A stretch of DNA of 64,000 nucleotides from Cellvibrio japonicus Ueda107 (lineage in GTDB: Bacteria; Pseudomonadota; Gammaproteobacteria; Pseudomonadales; Cellvibrionaceae): NCBI RefSeq assembly GCF_000019225.1, contig NC_010995.1, forward strand, positions 1,682,501 to 1,746,500. Direction: 5' to 3'. A program made the position numbers and the translations under genes. Within the stretch, counting starts at the first letter, position 1; every line of letters begins with the position of its first letter. This document shows positions 9,046-17,737 of the stretch, piece by piece. A model generated the notes under the pieces. It was given only the letters and a program-made list of their open reading frames with translations. It was not told the DNA's origin and did no database searches.

Positions 9046-9165
9046 TTTATGGCGCCAATAATCTGCTTGAGGCGCCAATCTGTCTGGTTATTCCCGGCAA
9101 TCTGGTTTATTGTCCTGTTGGTTATTAATCAATCGGTCTGGCACTAACCTATACATAATACTCCT

Positions 9166-11172
9166 ATGATTGAACATTCCAGTTTTAATCCTTTGCTGAC
9201 AGAAAGTAATGATATTGAATTGCTGAAACTGACCCTTGGTCGTTTCAAACGCATATTCAATGGCAGTGGTTATGGCTTTTGGGAATGGGACCTTACTACC
9301 CAGCGTATGGATTGGTCTGGAGGTTTTTGGGAGCGATTGGGTTATAGCGACGAGGATACCAAGCAGATCAACAGCGCCCAGGCGGTAATGGAGCGTATTC
9401 ATCCGGAAGACCAGGATTCGATTATGGATTCCATCCGTAATCATTTACGTACGCGCCAACCTTTGGATGCTTGTTACCGTATTCAAACCAAGGCGGGTGA
9501 TTATGTATGGACGCAAATTCGTGCCGACACCCTTTATGGTGAAAATAATCAGCCCGCGGTGATGTCCGGTGTTAATTTCGACATTACAGAGCTTAAGCGA
9601 GTAGAGGCAGCACTGCGTGAAAGTGAGGCGCGCCAGGTGCGGATTATCCAGGCATCCAGCGATGGTATCTGGGAGTGGTATTCCGATCGTGGTGGGTTCC
9701 ATTTTTCGCATCGCTGTTGGGAGCTGTTGGGTTACGATGATCTGGATGATGTCTTAACCGAAGGTGAGGATCGCCTGAAAATCTGGCGGCGTCATATTTT
9801 TCCCCAGGATCTTGTCAAGTTTGATGATGCGTTGGCACAGCACCTCGCCGGTCGTGATTTCTTTGATGTGGAATACCGTGTGGTGTGTCGCAGCGGGGAA
9901 ATTCGCTGGGTTCGCGGACGCGGTAAAGCCGTCTTCAATGAGAGCGGCAAGCCGGTCATGATGTCTGGCAGCAATATGGATATCACCGAGGTAAAGCGCG
10001 CGGAAGAGCGGGTATTGCTTGCCAAGGAGCAGGCAGAAAAAGCTAACCAGGCCAAGTCTGCATTTTTATCCAGTATGAGCCACGAATTGCGCACCCCGCT
10101 CAATGCTATTCTCGGTTATACCCAGCTATTTGAATATGATGGTAATTTGAGCCGGGAGCAGGTGACCAACATACGCGAGATTCGCAAGGCGGGTGAACAT
10201 CTGTTGCAACTCATCAATGATGTGTTGGATCTGGCAAAAATCGAATCGGGAAAAATGATGGTTTCCCTGGAGCCCGTATTGGTCTCCAGGGTTATTAAGG
10301 AGTGTTTTACTTTTGTACAGCCTCAGGCTGATGCTCTCGGCATTCGACTCTATGCAACACTGGCAGACCAGGAGAAAACCTATGTTGTTGCTGATCTCGT
10401 ACGCTTTAAACAAGCGCTGCTCAATTTGCTCAGCAATGCGATTAAATACAATATCGTAGGGGGTGAAGTGGAGGTGCGTCTGGATGTGCAGCCCATGGAC
10501 CAGCTGCGTATTACTGTGCGTGACACCGGACGTGGTATTCCCGCCGATCGCCAGCACGAAGTGTTTCAACCGTTCAATCGTCTAAGTGCAGAAAATTCCA
10601 ATATTGAGGGCTCCGGTGTCGGTTTGGTAATTACCAAGCAGTTGGTGGAAATGATGCACGGCAACCTGGATTTCAGCAGTGCGGAAGCCATAGGAACCAG
10701 TTTCTGGATTGACTTGCCAACGGCGGGAGAGTGGAATCTTGCCAATACGGAAAATGTTCAATCCCACATGGATTACACACCCGCCGCCTTGCAGATAAAT
10801 CGCCAGTGCAAGATTTTATACGTAGAAGATAACCCTACCAATATCCGTTTGTTGCAACAGATCTTTGCACGCTATCCACAGTTAAGCCTGGACATTGCCG
10901 AGGAGGCCTTTCTCGGCATCTACAAAGCGCGCAGCTTGCTACCCGATGCCATTATCCTGGATATCAACCTGCCCGGTATGGATGGCTACGAAGTATTGAA
11001 TGTCCTCAGGCGAGATGACCTAACCAAAGAAATCCCCATCATTGGCCTGTCAGCCAATGCCATGCCCTATGATATTGAGCGGGGAAAAAGTGCGGGCTTT
11101 TTTGATTACCTGACCAAGCCAGTGCAAATTAATCAATTGATTGGGGTGCTTAATCAGGTATTGGTTGAGTAA
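9166..11172 (+). CDS. Hybrid sensor histidine kinase (PAS-PAS-HisKA-HATPase-REC)
   Basis: Cytoplasmic hybrid kinase of 668 residues without membrane segments. Domains in order: PAS with PAC about 30-145, a second PAS/PAC about 155-280, a short coiled coil, HisKA with phospho-acceptor H306 in MSHELRTPLN, and the ATPase domain (N424 in the N box, DTGRGIP at 453-459, GSGVGL at 482-487). A C-terminal receiver carries acidic E554/D555, phospho-acceptor D599 and K651. No Hpt protein or response regulator with an output domain lies nearby, so it is an orphan. The start has no good ribosome-binding site. It stands directly upstream of the cellulase gene, but no sequence evidence links the two. Confidence 0.93.
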   Translation: MIEHSSFNPLLTESNDIELLKLTLGRFKRIFNGSGYGFWEWDLTTQRMDWSGGFWERLGYSDEDTKQINSAQAVMERIHPEDQDSIMDSIRNHLRTRQPLDACYRIQTKAGDYVWTQIRADTLYGENNQPAVMSGVNFDITELKRVEAALRESEARQVRIIQASSDGIWEWYSDRGGFHFSHRCWELLGYDDLDDVLTEGEDRLKIWRRHIFPQDLVKFDDALAQHLAGRDFFDVEYRVVCRSGEIRWVRGRGKAVFNESGKPVMMSGSNMDITEVKRAEERVLLAKEQAEKANQAKSAFLSSMSHELRTPLNAILGYTQLFEYDGNLSREQVTNIREIRKAGEHLLQLINDVLDLAKIESGKMMVSLEPVLVSRVIKECFTFVQPQADALGIRLYATLADQEKTYVVADLVRFKQALLNLLSNAIKYNIVGGEVEVRLDVQPMDQLRITVRDTGRGIPADRQHEVFQPFNRLSAENSNIEGSGVGLVITKQLVEMMHGNLDFSSAEAIGTSFWIDLPTAGEWNLANTENVQSHMDYTPAALQINRQCKILYVEDNPTNIRLLQQIFARYPQLSLDIAEEAFLGIYKARSLLPDAIILDINLPGMDGYEVLNVLRRDDLTKEIPIIGLSANAMPYDIERGKSAGFFDYLTKPVQINQLIGVLNQVLVE

Positions 11173-11606
11173 AAAATGTTGTTTTACACGCAATATTATT
11201 TAATAAAGGCCTTATTTGTGATTTTGTCGCTTAAGTTATTTTCTAACACAGGCTCTGTGCGAACTGGTAGACAGATCTTCTAGTGTTTTTCCCTTATAAA
11301 TATTATTTGTCCTGCTGGGCGGTATTCGCTGGTTGTTTTCAGCATATTAATAATAAAACCGCCTCCTCCTCGATGACGCCGTTTTCAACCAGAGGGATCG
11401 GCCTTTGAGCGAGCCATTATCAATATAAAAATGTGGTGACGAGGGAGACAGTGAGTTTGGTTTTGAGCGGGCTTGACGGAGTCTTTGCCCTGTTCAGAAG
11501 CGGCGACCGCTATGTTGTTGCGGTCATTTCACGTCTGTTGTAAAGCCAAGTTTATTCTTTAGCAACTTGTGCCTTGGCAGTCACCATAATAATTGAGGAT
11601 TGAATA
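11173..11606. other. 434-bp gap between sensor kinase and cellulase
   Basis: No credible coding frame was seen. The first third is AT-rich. An inverted repeat GACCGC/GCGGTC with a 9-base spacer lies at 11505-11525, about 80 bp before the cellulase start, and could be an operator. No convincing -35/-10 pair was found, nor a clear terminator for the kinase gene. Confidence 0.5.
11505..11525. promoter_or_regulatory. Inverted repeat upstream of cel5, possible operator
   Basis: GACCGC at 11505-11510 and GCGGTC at 11520-11525 form a perfect 6-bp dyad with a 9-bp spacer, so the half-site centres are 15 bp apart. The position in the cellulase upstream region is reasonable for a regulator site. No regulator is known to match it. 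Confidence 0.3.
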
Positions 11607-13850
11607 ATGGGACATGTTACATCTCCCTCTAAACGCTATCCTGCCTCTTTTAAGCGGGCAGGTAGTATTCTCGGCGTGAGTATTGCGCTTGCTGCATTTT
11701 CCAATGTGGCAGCAGCGGGTTGTGAGTATGTGGTTACCAATAGCTGGGGGTCAGGATTTACCGCAGCAATTCGTATTACTAACTCAACATCTTCTGTAAT
11801 CAATGGTTGGAACGTTAGCTGGCAATATAACAGCAACCGTGTTACCAACTTATGGAATGCCAACCTTTCCGGTAGCAATCCCTATTCGGCATCCAACCTG
11901 AGTTGGAATGGCACTATTCAACCTGGGCAAACGGTAGAGTTTGGTTTCCAGGGGGTTACCAATAGCGGCACTGTCGAGAGTCCAACAGTGAATGGTGCTG
12001 CATGTACTGGCGGAACCAGTTCTTCGGTGAGTTCATCCAGTGTTGTGAGTTCAAGCTCGTCATCGCGTAGCAGTGTGTCTTCAAGCTCTGTTGTGTCCTC
12101 AAGCTCCAGCGTAGTGAGCTCATCGTCTTCCTCTGTGGTCAGCGGCGGCCAGTGTAATTGGTATGGAACCCTGTATCCGTTGTGTGTGAGCACAACCTCT
12201 GGTTGGGGTTATGAAAACAACAGAAGCTGTATCTCTCCATCAACCTGTTCGGCCCAGCCGGCGCCTTATGGGATTGTCGGGGGCTCGAGCTCGCCCAGTT
12301 CAATTTCCAGTTCAAGCGTCCGCTCCAGCAGCTCGTCTTCTGTAGTACCGCCTAGCAGTAGCTCATCTTCCAGTGTTCCATCAAGCAGCTCTTCCAGTGT
12401 TAGCTCCAGCTCGGTTGTCTCTTCCAGTTCATCTTCTGTGAGTGTGCCCGGAACCGGTGTGTTCCGTGTTAATACTCAGGGTAACCTGACGAAAGACGGT
12501 CAACTGCTGCCTGCGCGTTGCGGCAACTGGTTTGGTTTGGAGGGGCGTCATGAGCCATCAAATGATGCCGATAACCCCAGCGGTGCGCCAATGGAGTTGT
12601 ATGCGGGTAACATGTGGTGGGTGAATAACAGCCAAGGTTCCGGTCGCACCATTCAGCAGACTATGACTGAGTTGAAGCAGCAGGGTATTACTATGTTGCG
12701 TCTGCCCATTGCACCGCAAACCCTGGATGCAAATGACCCGCAAGGTCGCAGTCCAAACCTCAAAAACCATCAATCCATTCGTCAATCCAACGCGCGTCAG
12801 GCATTGGAGGATTTCATCAAACTGGCTGATCAAAATGACATCCAGATCTTTATTGATATCCACTCCTGCTCTAATTACGTTGGTTGGCGTGCCGGTCGTT
12901 TGGATGCCCGTCCGCCCTATGTGGATGCGAATCGCGTTGGTTACGACTTCACTCGTGAAGAGTATTCCTGTTCCGCTACCAATAACCCCAGTTCTGTTAC
13001 CAGGATCCATGCTTACGATAAGCAGAAGTGGTTGGCAAACCTGCGTGAAATCGCCGGACTGTCCGCCAAGCTGGGGGTAAGTAACCTGATTGGTATTGAT
13101 GTCTTCAATGAGCCTTATGATTACACTTGGGCAGAATGGAAGGGTATGGTTGAAGAGGCCTATCAGGCGATCAATGAAGTTAACCCCAATATGCTTATTA
13201 TCGTTGAAGGTATTTCCGCCAATGCTAATACGCAAGATGGAACACCTGATACATCCGTACCTGTGCCACACGGTAGCACCGACTTGAATCCAAACTGGGG
13301 TGAAAACCTCTACGAAGCGGGTGCTAACCCACCTAACATTCCCAAGGATCGCCTGTTGTTCTCTCCACACACTTATGGTCCGTCCGTGTTTGTTCAAAGA
13401 CAATTCATGGATCCGGCGCAGACAGAGTGTGCAGGGCTGGAAGGTGATGAAGCAGCTCAGGCCAGGTGCCGTATAGTGATTAATCCGACCGTGCTTGAGC
13501 AAGGTTGGGAAGAGCACTTTGGCTATCTGCGTGAATTGGGTTACGGTATTTTGATTGGTGAATTTGGCGGTAATATGGATTGGCCTGGTGCCAAGTCCAG
13601 CCAGGCTGACCGTAATGCCTGGAGCCATATCACCACCAACGTTGACCAGCAATGGCAACAGGCGGCGGCAAGCTATTTCAAGAGGAAAGGGATTAATGCT
13701 TGCTACTGGTCGATGAACCCTGAATCAGCAGATACCATGGGTTGGTATTTAACTCCCTGGGATCCAGTGACTGCCAACGATATGTGGGGTCAGTGGACAG
13801 GTTTCGATCCTCGTAAAACCCAGCTGTTGCACAATATGTGGGGTTTGTAA
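11607..13850 (+). CDS. Secreted modular GH5 cellulase with CBM2 and CBM10
   Basis: Predicted endo-beta-1,4-glucanase of 747 residues, exported by a Sec signal (about residues 1-37, ending NVAAA). Domains in order: CBM2 cellulose-binding domain 38-134 with surface tryptophans (W68, W72, W83, W100); Ser-rich linker 137-179; CBM10 181-226 (CNWYG, CxxxxSGWGYE, three or more cysteines); second Ser-rich linker 227-280; GH5 catalytic domain 283-747. Acid/base E502 is in FNEP and nucleophile E652 in IGEFGG. The start ATG follows TGAGGA. It is a single gene ended by a strong terminator. Several Cellvibrio GH5 enzymes share this plan, so I do not give a gene number. Confidence 0.95.
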   Translation: MGHVTSPSKRYPASFKRAGSILGVSIALAAFSNVAAAGCEYVVTNSWGSGFTAAIRITNSTSSVINGWNVSWQYNSNRVTNLWNANLSGSNPYSASNLSWNGTIQPGQTVEFGFQGVTNSGTVESPTVNGAACTGGTSSSVSSSSVVSSSSSSRSSVSSSSVVSSSSSVVSSSSSSVVSGGQCNWYGTLYPLCVSTTSGWGYENNRSCISPSTCSAQPAPYGIVGGSSSPSSISSSSVRSSSSSSVVPPSSSSSSSVPSSSSSSVSSSSVVSSSSSSVSVPGTGVFRVNTQGNLTKDGQLLPARCGNWFGLEGRHEPSNDADNPSGAPMELYAGNMWWVNNSQGSGRTIQQTMTELKQQGITMLRLPIAPQTLDANDPQGRSPNLKNHQSIRQSNARQALEDFIKLADQNDIQIFIDIHSCSNYVGWRAGRLDARPPYVDANRVGYDFTREEYSCSATNNPSSVTRIHAYDKQKWLANLREIAGLSAKLGVSNLIGIDVFNEPYDYTWAEWKGMVEEAYQAINEVNPNMLIIVEGISANANTQDGTPDTSVPVPHGSTDLNPNWGENLYEAGANPPNIPKDRLLFSPHTYGPSVFVQRQFMDPAQTECAGLEGDEAAQARCRIVINPTVLEQGWEEHFGYLRELGYGILIGEFGGNMDWPGAKSSQADRNAWSHITTNVDQQWQQAAASYFKRKGINACYWSMNPESADTMGWYLTPWDPVTANDMWGQWTGFDPRKTQLLHNMWGL
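12013..12446 (+). repeat. Two low-complexity poly-serine linker segments within cel5
   Basis: Codons 137-179 and 227-280 of the cellulase are mostly serine with some valine and proline, encoded by mixed AGC, AGT, TCC, TCT and TCA codons. The CBM10 module lies between them. Linkers of this kind are typical of Cellvibrio and related marine cellulose degraders. Codon mixing shows that this is not a recent microsatellite expansion. Confidence 0.9.
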
Positions 13851-13873
13851 TTTACCCGCGATTGTGACTTAGC

Positions 13874-13912
13874 ATAAAAAAACCGGGGCTTTTCAGGCCC
13901 CGGTTTTTTTAT
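13874..13912. terminator. Bidirectional terminator between cel5 and suhB
   Basis: A perfect 16-bp stem (13874-13889 with 13897-13912) around a 7-base loop, GC-rich at the loop side with seven T on one arm and seven A on the other. It can stop transcription from both convergent genes. Confidence 0.93.
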
Positions 13913-13930
13913 GGTTTTGGGTAGCGATAT

Positions 13931-14734
13931 TTATTTCAGATGGCCAAGGTTTTTTTGCACGATTTGCAGGATAGGTTTAAACACCTTGGGTGAACCACAG
14001 ACGACATGGCCAGTATCCAAAAAGTCCACGCCGCCGTTAAAGTCGCTCACTAATCCGCCGGCTTCTTTGACCAGCAAAATACCCGCTGCAATATCCCACT
14101 CGTTCAGGTTCATTTCCCAGAACGCATCAAAACGGCCGGCAGCCACATAGGCAAGGTCGAGTGCGGCTGAACCGCAACGTCGAATGCCGGCAGTTTGCCC
14201 GGCAATTTCCTGTACACAGGCGAGGTAAGGGCCTATGTGTTCGAGCGCATAACCGCTAAAGGGGATACCCGTGCCGATAAGTGTGCCTTCCAGGTTGCGG
14301 CGGGAGCCGACGCGAATACGGCGACCGTTGAGCGTTGCACCGCGGCCGCGACTGGCGGTAAATTCTTCGCGCTTGATAGGGTCGATAACAACGGCGTGTT
14401 CAAGTTGGCCTTTGTATTTGCAGGCAATGGAAATGGAGAAGTGAGGAACCCCGTGGACAAAGTTGGTGGTGCCATCCAGTGGGTCAATGATCCATTCGTA
14501 GTCGGGGTTTTTACCCTGCTGGGTACCGCCTTCTTCGCCGCGAATGGTATGGTCGGGGTAGGCTTTGCGCAGGTGATAGATAATTTCTTTTTCTGATGCC
14601 TTATCCACTTCGGTAACAAAGTCGTTGCGACTTTTGGTTTCGATGGTGATCAGGTCAACGCGTTCAAAGGCGCGCTCAATCAGCTCGGCTGCTTTGCGTC
14701 CGGCACGCAAGGCGATATTCAACATGGGTTCCAT
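13931..14734 (-). CDS. suhB: Inositol-1-monophosphatase SuhB
   Basis: Mg-dependent phosphatase of the inositol monophosphatase family, 267 residues. In E. coli SuhB also works as an RNA polymerase and ribosome assembly factor. Metal-binding motifs: GEEGG at 66-70, WIIDPLDGTTNF at 81-92 (D84, D87) and a late EWDIAAG. The gene is divergent from trmJ, and both lie just before iscR, the same order as in E. coli and Pseudomonas. The promoter is probably in the inverted repeat at 14890-14948. Confidence 0.95.
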   Translation of the reverse strand: MEPMLNIALRAGRKAAELIERAFERVDLITIETKSRNDFVTEVDKASEKEIIYHLRKAYPDHTIRGEEGGTQQGKNPDYEWIIDPLDGTTNFVHGVPHFSISIACKYKGQLEHAVVIDPIKREEFTASRGRGATLNGRRIRVGSRRNLEGTLIGTGIPFSGYALEHIGPYLACVQEIAGQTAGIRRCGSAALDLAYVAAGRFDAFWEMNLNEWDIAAGILLVKEAGGLVSDFNGGVDFLDTGHVVCGSPKVFKPILQIVQKNLGHLK

Positions 14735-14889
14735 AATTCACCGTTTCAGGGATCTGGCCTGCCAGTGGCAGGGCTGCAGCAAAAAGAAGCCAGGACTGGC
14801 GCAGTACCAGTGCAGGGGATGTATTGTGAAAGAGCAGGGGCCGCAGGTCGCCTGGGGAATATCCCCGTTACAGCGCCTCACGCCAAGGT

Positions 14890-14948
14890 CGCGCAGTATA
14901 GCGATTGAGCTGTCTGGAGGCTAGCGGCATCTGGCGCTATACTGCGCG
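14890..14948. promoter_or_regulatory. 14-bp inverted repeat carrying mirrored -10 boxes for suhB and trmJ
   Basis: The 14 bases at 14890-14903 are the exact reverse complement of 14935-14948, with 31 bp between them. Each arm contains TATACT reading outward: 14938-14943 towards trmJ and 14895-14900 towards suhB. Both -35 regions are weak. The layout looks like a symmetric divergent promoter or a regulator site spanning both. Confidence 0.6.
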
Positions 14949-14978
14949 CCCTTTTTCCGTCCGGACCCAGGCTGCCCC

Positions 14979-15839
14979 ATGTCTAACGCTGCAAATGCCC
15001 CTTTTGCCAATATCCGTATTGTGCTGGTTAACACATCCCACCCCGGCAATATCGGCGGTGCAGCACGTGCCATGAAAAATATGGGGCTGGATCGCCTGTA
15101 TCTGGTGGCCCCCAAGGAGTACCCCTCGGATAAAGCCGTATGGCGTGCCGCGGGTGCTACAGATGTGCTGGATAACGCGGTGGTGGTGGAAACCCTGGAT
15201 GAGGCCATTGCGGGCTGTTCGCTGGTGGTCGGCACCAGTGCCCGAGAGCGCCGTATTCCCTGGCCATTGCTCGATCCGCGCCAATGCGGTGAAAGTATCT
15301 GGGCCGAAGCCGGTGAGCATGAGGTGGCAGTAGTCTTTGGTCGTGAGGACCGCGGCCTCACCAACGAAGAACTGCACAAATGTACTTACCATGTCCATAT
15401 ACCGGCCAATGCCGAATACAGTTCCCTCAACCTGGCGACGGCTGTGCAGGTGATTTGCTATGAGATACGCATGGCTTACCTGCAGGCAGTGGAGGGTAAA
15501 AGCTTGCCCAATCACCATTGGGATATGCCGCCAGCAGATGCGGGGGCCTTGGAGAATTACTACCAGCACCTTGAGCAGGCGCTGGTTGATCTCGGTTTTC
15601 TCGATCCGGATAACCCTAAGCAAACCATGACTCGCCTGCGCCGCCTGTATAACCGCGTGCGTCTGGATCAAATGGAACTGAATATCCTGCGCGGCGTGCT
15701 GACGGCGATGCAGAATTATGTTTACTACACAGGAAAGGTCGTGTCACAGCAGGGGCTGGCGGCGGATATTGAGTCCCTGCGCAGTGCAGCCAAGGCTCTG
15801 GATGTAGCGCCGACAGAGGTGGATATTCCCAGGGAATAG
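14979..15839 (+). CDS. trmJ: tRNA (cytidine/uridine-32-2'-O)-methyltransferase TrmJ
   Basis: SPOUT-class enzyme that methylates the 2'-OH of C32 or U32 in tRNA using S-adenosylmethionine. The protein has 286 residues. N-terminal IRIVLVNTSHPGNIGGAARAMKNMG and the knot sequence NAEYSSLNLATAVQV are the family landmarks; the C-terminal third is the family's extension. The start lies 35 bp after the TATACT box and the ribosome-binding site is weak. It is upstream of iscR, as in many gammaproteobacteria. Confidence 0.96.
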   Translation: MSNAANAPFANIRIVLVNTSHPGNIGGAARAMKNMGLDRLYLVAPKEYPSDKAVWRAAGATDVLDNAVVVETLDEAIAGCSLVVGTSARERRIPWPLLDPRQCGESIWAEAGEHEVAVVFGREDRGLTNEELHKCTYHVHIPANAEYSSLNLATAVQVICYEIRMAYLQAVEGKSLPNHHWDMPPADAGALENYYQHLEQALVDLGFLDPDNPKQTMTRLRRLYNRVRLDQMELNILRGVLTAMQNYVYYTGKVVSQQGLAADIESLRSAAKALDVAPTEVDIPRE

Positions 15840-15906
15840 CCTTTGTCTGGCTGGTCGATGAGCTAAATCAATGGGTTGGATGGTTTTACGCGTTGGAAAA
15901 CAGGTA

Positions 15907-15931
15907 ATAGTTGAGTAAAATACTCGGGTTT
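15907..15931 (+). promoter_or_regulatory. Predicted type-1 IscR operator upstream of iscR
   Basis: A 25-bp dyad beginning ATAGTTGAGT and ending ACTCGGGTTT around a central AAAAT. By eye it matches 22 of 25 positions of the published E. coli type-1 IscR consensus. Two of the three mismatches are a symmetric pair (GAGT/ACTC instead of GACT/AGTC), so dyad symmetry is kept. TTGAGT in the left arm could also be the -35 box. It implies repression of the operon by [2Fe-2S]-IscR. Confidence 0.75.
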
Positions 15932-16037
15932 GCGTAGCTGGCTTACATTGAGCGGGATTAGCTACTTGTTTACTGGTGTTAGCGTTTTATTTCCCCCTGG
16001 GCGGCTCTGATCAACCGCTCTTCCTGTGGATACGCAT

Positions 16038-16526
16038 ATGAGACTCACGACCAAAGGCCGCTATGCGGTGACAGCCATGCTTGACCTCGCCCTTCACAGT
16101 GACAGTGGTCCTGTGAGCCTGGCCGATATTTCTGCCCGTCAGGGTATATCCCTTTCCTATCTGGAACAGTTGTTCGCCCGCTTGCGCCAGTTCAATCTGG
16201 TAAAAAGCGTGCGCGGCCCCGGTGGTGGTTACCAATTAGCGTCCAGCACCTGTGACATTTCTGTTGCCCAGGTGGTAGATGCGGTCAGTGAATCCCTGGA
16301 TGCCACCCGTTGCGAAGGCAAGGGCAATTGCCAGGAAGGGGAAGTGTGCCTGACCCACCATTTATGGCAGGACCTGAGCGCACAAATCCACCAGTTCCTC
16401 AACAGTATTAGCCTTGCTGACCTGGTAGCACGCAGTGATATTCAGGCTGTACGTATGCGCCAGGATCATCGACTCGTCGGCGCTATACACGATCAGCAGC
16501 ATATTGCTGTCAGTGAAATTCTGTAG
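16038..16526 (+). CDS. iscR: Rrf2-family Fe-S regulator IscR
   Basis: Winged-helix regulator that senses Fe-S cluster supply through its own [2Fe-2S] cluster. The protein has 162 residues, E. coli length. The N-terminal MRLTTKGRYAVTAMLDLA and helix-turn-helix are present. The ligands C92, C98, C104 and H107 sit at exactly the known E. coli positions. I chose the ATG at 16038 over the in-frame GTG at 16026. It is the first gene of the Fe-S operon and probably represses it through the site at 15907-15931. Confidence 0.97.
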   Translation: MRLTTKGRYAVTAMLDLALHSDSGPVSLADISARQGISLSYLEQLFARLRQFNLVKSVRGPGGGYQLASSTCDISVAQVVDAVSESLDATRCEGKGNCQEGEVCLTHHLWQDLSAQIHQFLNSISLADLVARSDIQAVRMRQDHRLVGAIHDQQHIAVSEIL

Positions 16527-16546
16527 GACAACACGTTATACCGGCC

Positions 16547-17710
16547 ATGCGTAAACCCGTCTATCTCGACTATGCCGCCACCACGCCTGTGGCGCCCGAA
16601 GTAGCCCAGGCTATGGCCCAGTGCCTGACACTGGAAGGTACTTTTGCCAATCCTGCGTCGCGCTCCCATGTCTATGGCTGGCAAGCGGAAGAGAAGGTAG
16701 AGGAAGCGCGCAGTCAGGTGGCGGCGCTCGTGAATGCTGATCCGCGCGAGATTGTCTGGACCAGTGGCGCTACCGAGGCGAATAACCTGGCCTTAAAAGG
16801 CGCTGCTGAAGCCTATCGCCGCAATCACTTGCACGGTGGCCACCTGGTTGTATCTGCTATCGAACACAAGGCTGTGCTTGACCCGGCTGCCTGGCTGGAG
16901 GGCCAAGGGTTTAGTGTGACCCGTTTGCAACCGGACAGCCGCGGCATTATCTCGCCCGGGCAGCTCGCCAGCGCGTTGCGCGAGGACACATTTTTAGTCA
17001 GCTTGATGCTGGTTAATAACGAGCTGGGCAGTATTAATGACGTGGCCGCGTTTGCCGGTTTGTGTAAGGCGCGGGGTATTTTGTTACATGCGGATGCTGC
17101 CCAGGCAGTGGGCAAAATCCCGCTGGATGTTAAAGCCCTGGGGGTAGATTTGCTCTCACTGTCGGCGCACAAGTTTTATGGCCCCAAGGGCGTGGGTGCG
17201 CTTTATGTGCGCCGCGCACCGGAGGTCGGTATCGCCGCGCAGATCCACGGTGGTGGCCACGAGCGTGGGATGCGTTCCGGTACCCTGGCTACTCACCAGT
17301 GTATTGGTATGGGGGAAGCTGCGGCACTGGTTCAGCGACGTCTTGCTGAAGACCGCACCCACATTGCCGAATTAAAACAGCGTTTGTGGCAGGGACTGTC
17401 GACCATGGCCGGTGTTAAGCGCAACGGTGCCGATGACAGCCTGAGTGTGGGGGGGATTGTGAATGTCACCTTCAGTGGCTACGACGGTGAAACACTGTTA
17501 ATTGCCTTGCGTGAGCTGGCGTTGTCGAGTGGTTCTGCCTGTAACTCGGCCAGCATGTCGCCCAGCTATGTGCTCAAGGCTATAGGTTTAGATGATGCTG
17601 ATGCCCAGGCTTCGCTGCGCTTCAGTATTGGCCGCTATACCAGTGGCGAAGAAATTGAATTTGCGATTGAACATATTCGCAGTGTATTAGCCAGGTTGCC
17701 TAACGTGTAA
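16547..17710 (+). CDS. iscS: Cysteine desulfurase, IscS/NifS type
   Basis: PLP enzyme that takes sulfur from cysteine for Fe-S cluster and thionucleoside synthesis. The protein has 387 residues; PLP lysine K209 in SLSAHKFYGPKG; catalytic cysteine C332 in SSGSACNSAS, on the long loop typical of group I (IscS) enzymes. E. coli IscS has about 404 residues. It starts 20 bp after iscR. The next genes are sufBCD, not iscU, so this IscS may feed the Suf scaffold or serve tRNA thiolation. A second desulfurase of the other class (sufS) is in the same operon. Confidence 0.93.
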   Translation: MRKPVYLDYAATTPVAPEVAQAMAQCLTLEGTFANPASRSHVYGWQAEEKVEEARSQVAALVNADPREIVWTSGATEANNLALKGAAEAYRRNHLHGGHLVVSAIEHKAVLDPAAWLEGQGFSVTRLQPDSRGIISPGQLASALREDTFLVSLMLVNNELGSINDVAAFAGLCKARGILLHADAAQAVGKIPLDVKALGVDLLSLSAHKFYGPKGVGALYVRRAPEVGIAAQIHGGGHERGMRSGTLATHQCIGMGEAAALVQRRLAEDRTHIAELKQRLWQGLSTMAGVKRNGADDSLSVGGIVNVTFSGYDGETLLIALRELALSSGSACNSASMSPSYVLKAIGLDDADAQASLRFSIGRYTSGEEIEFAIEHIRSVLARLPNV

Positions 17711-17737
17711 GGCGCCTAAAGGGCTGAGGTAATTGAA

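Noticed and set aside
11248..11275. GAACTGGTAGACAG resembling a tRNA-Leu D arm downstream of the kinase gene
   Set aside because: No matching anticodon or acceptor stem follows; a chance resemblance.
12558..13658. Minus-strand open frame of 366 codons opposite cel5
   Set aside because: It is antisense to the GH5 catalytic domain, with no recognisable protein features; a shadow of codon bias.
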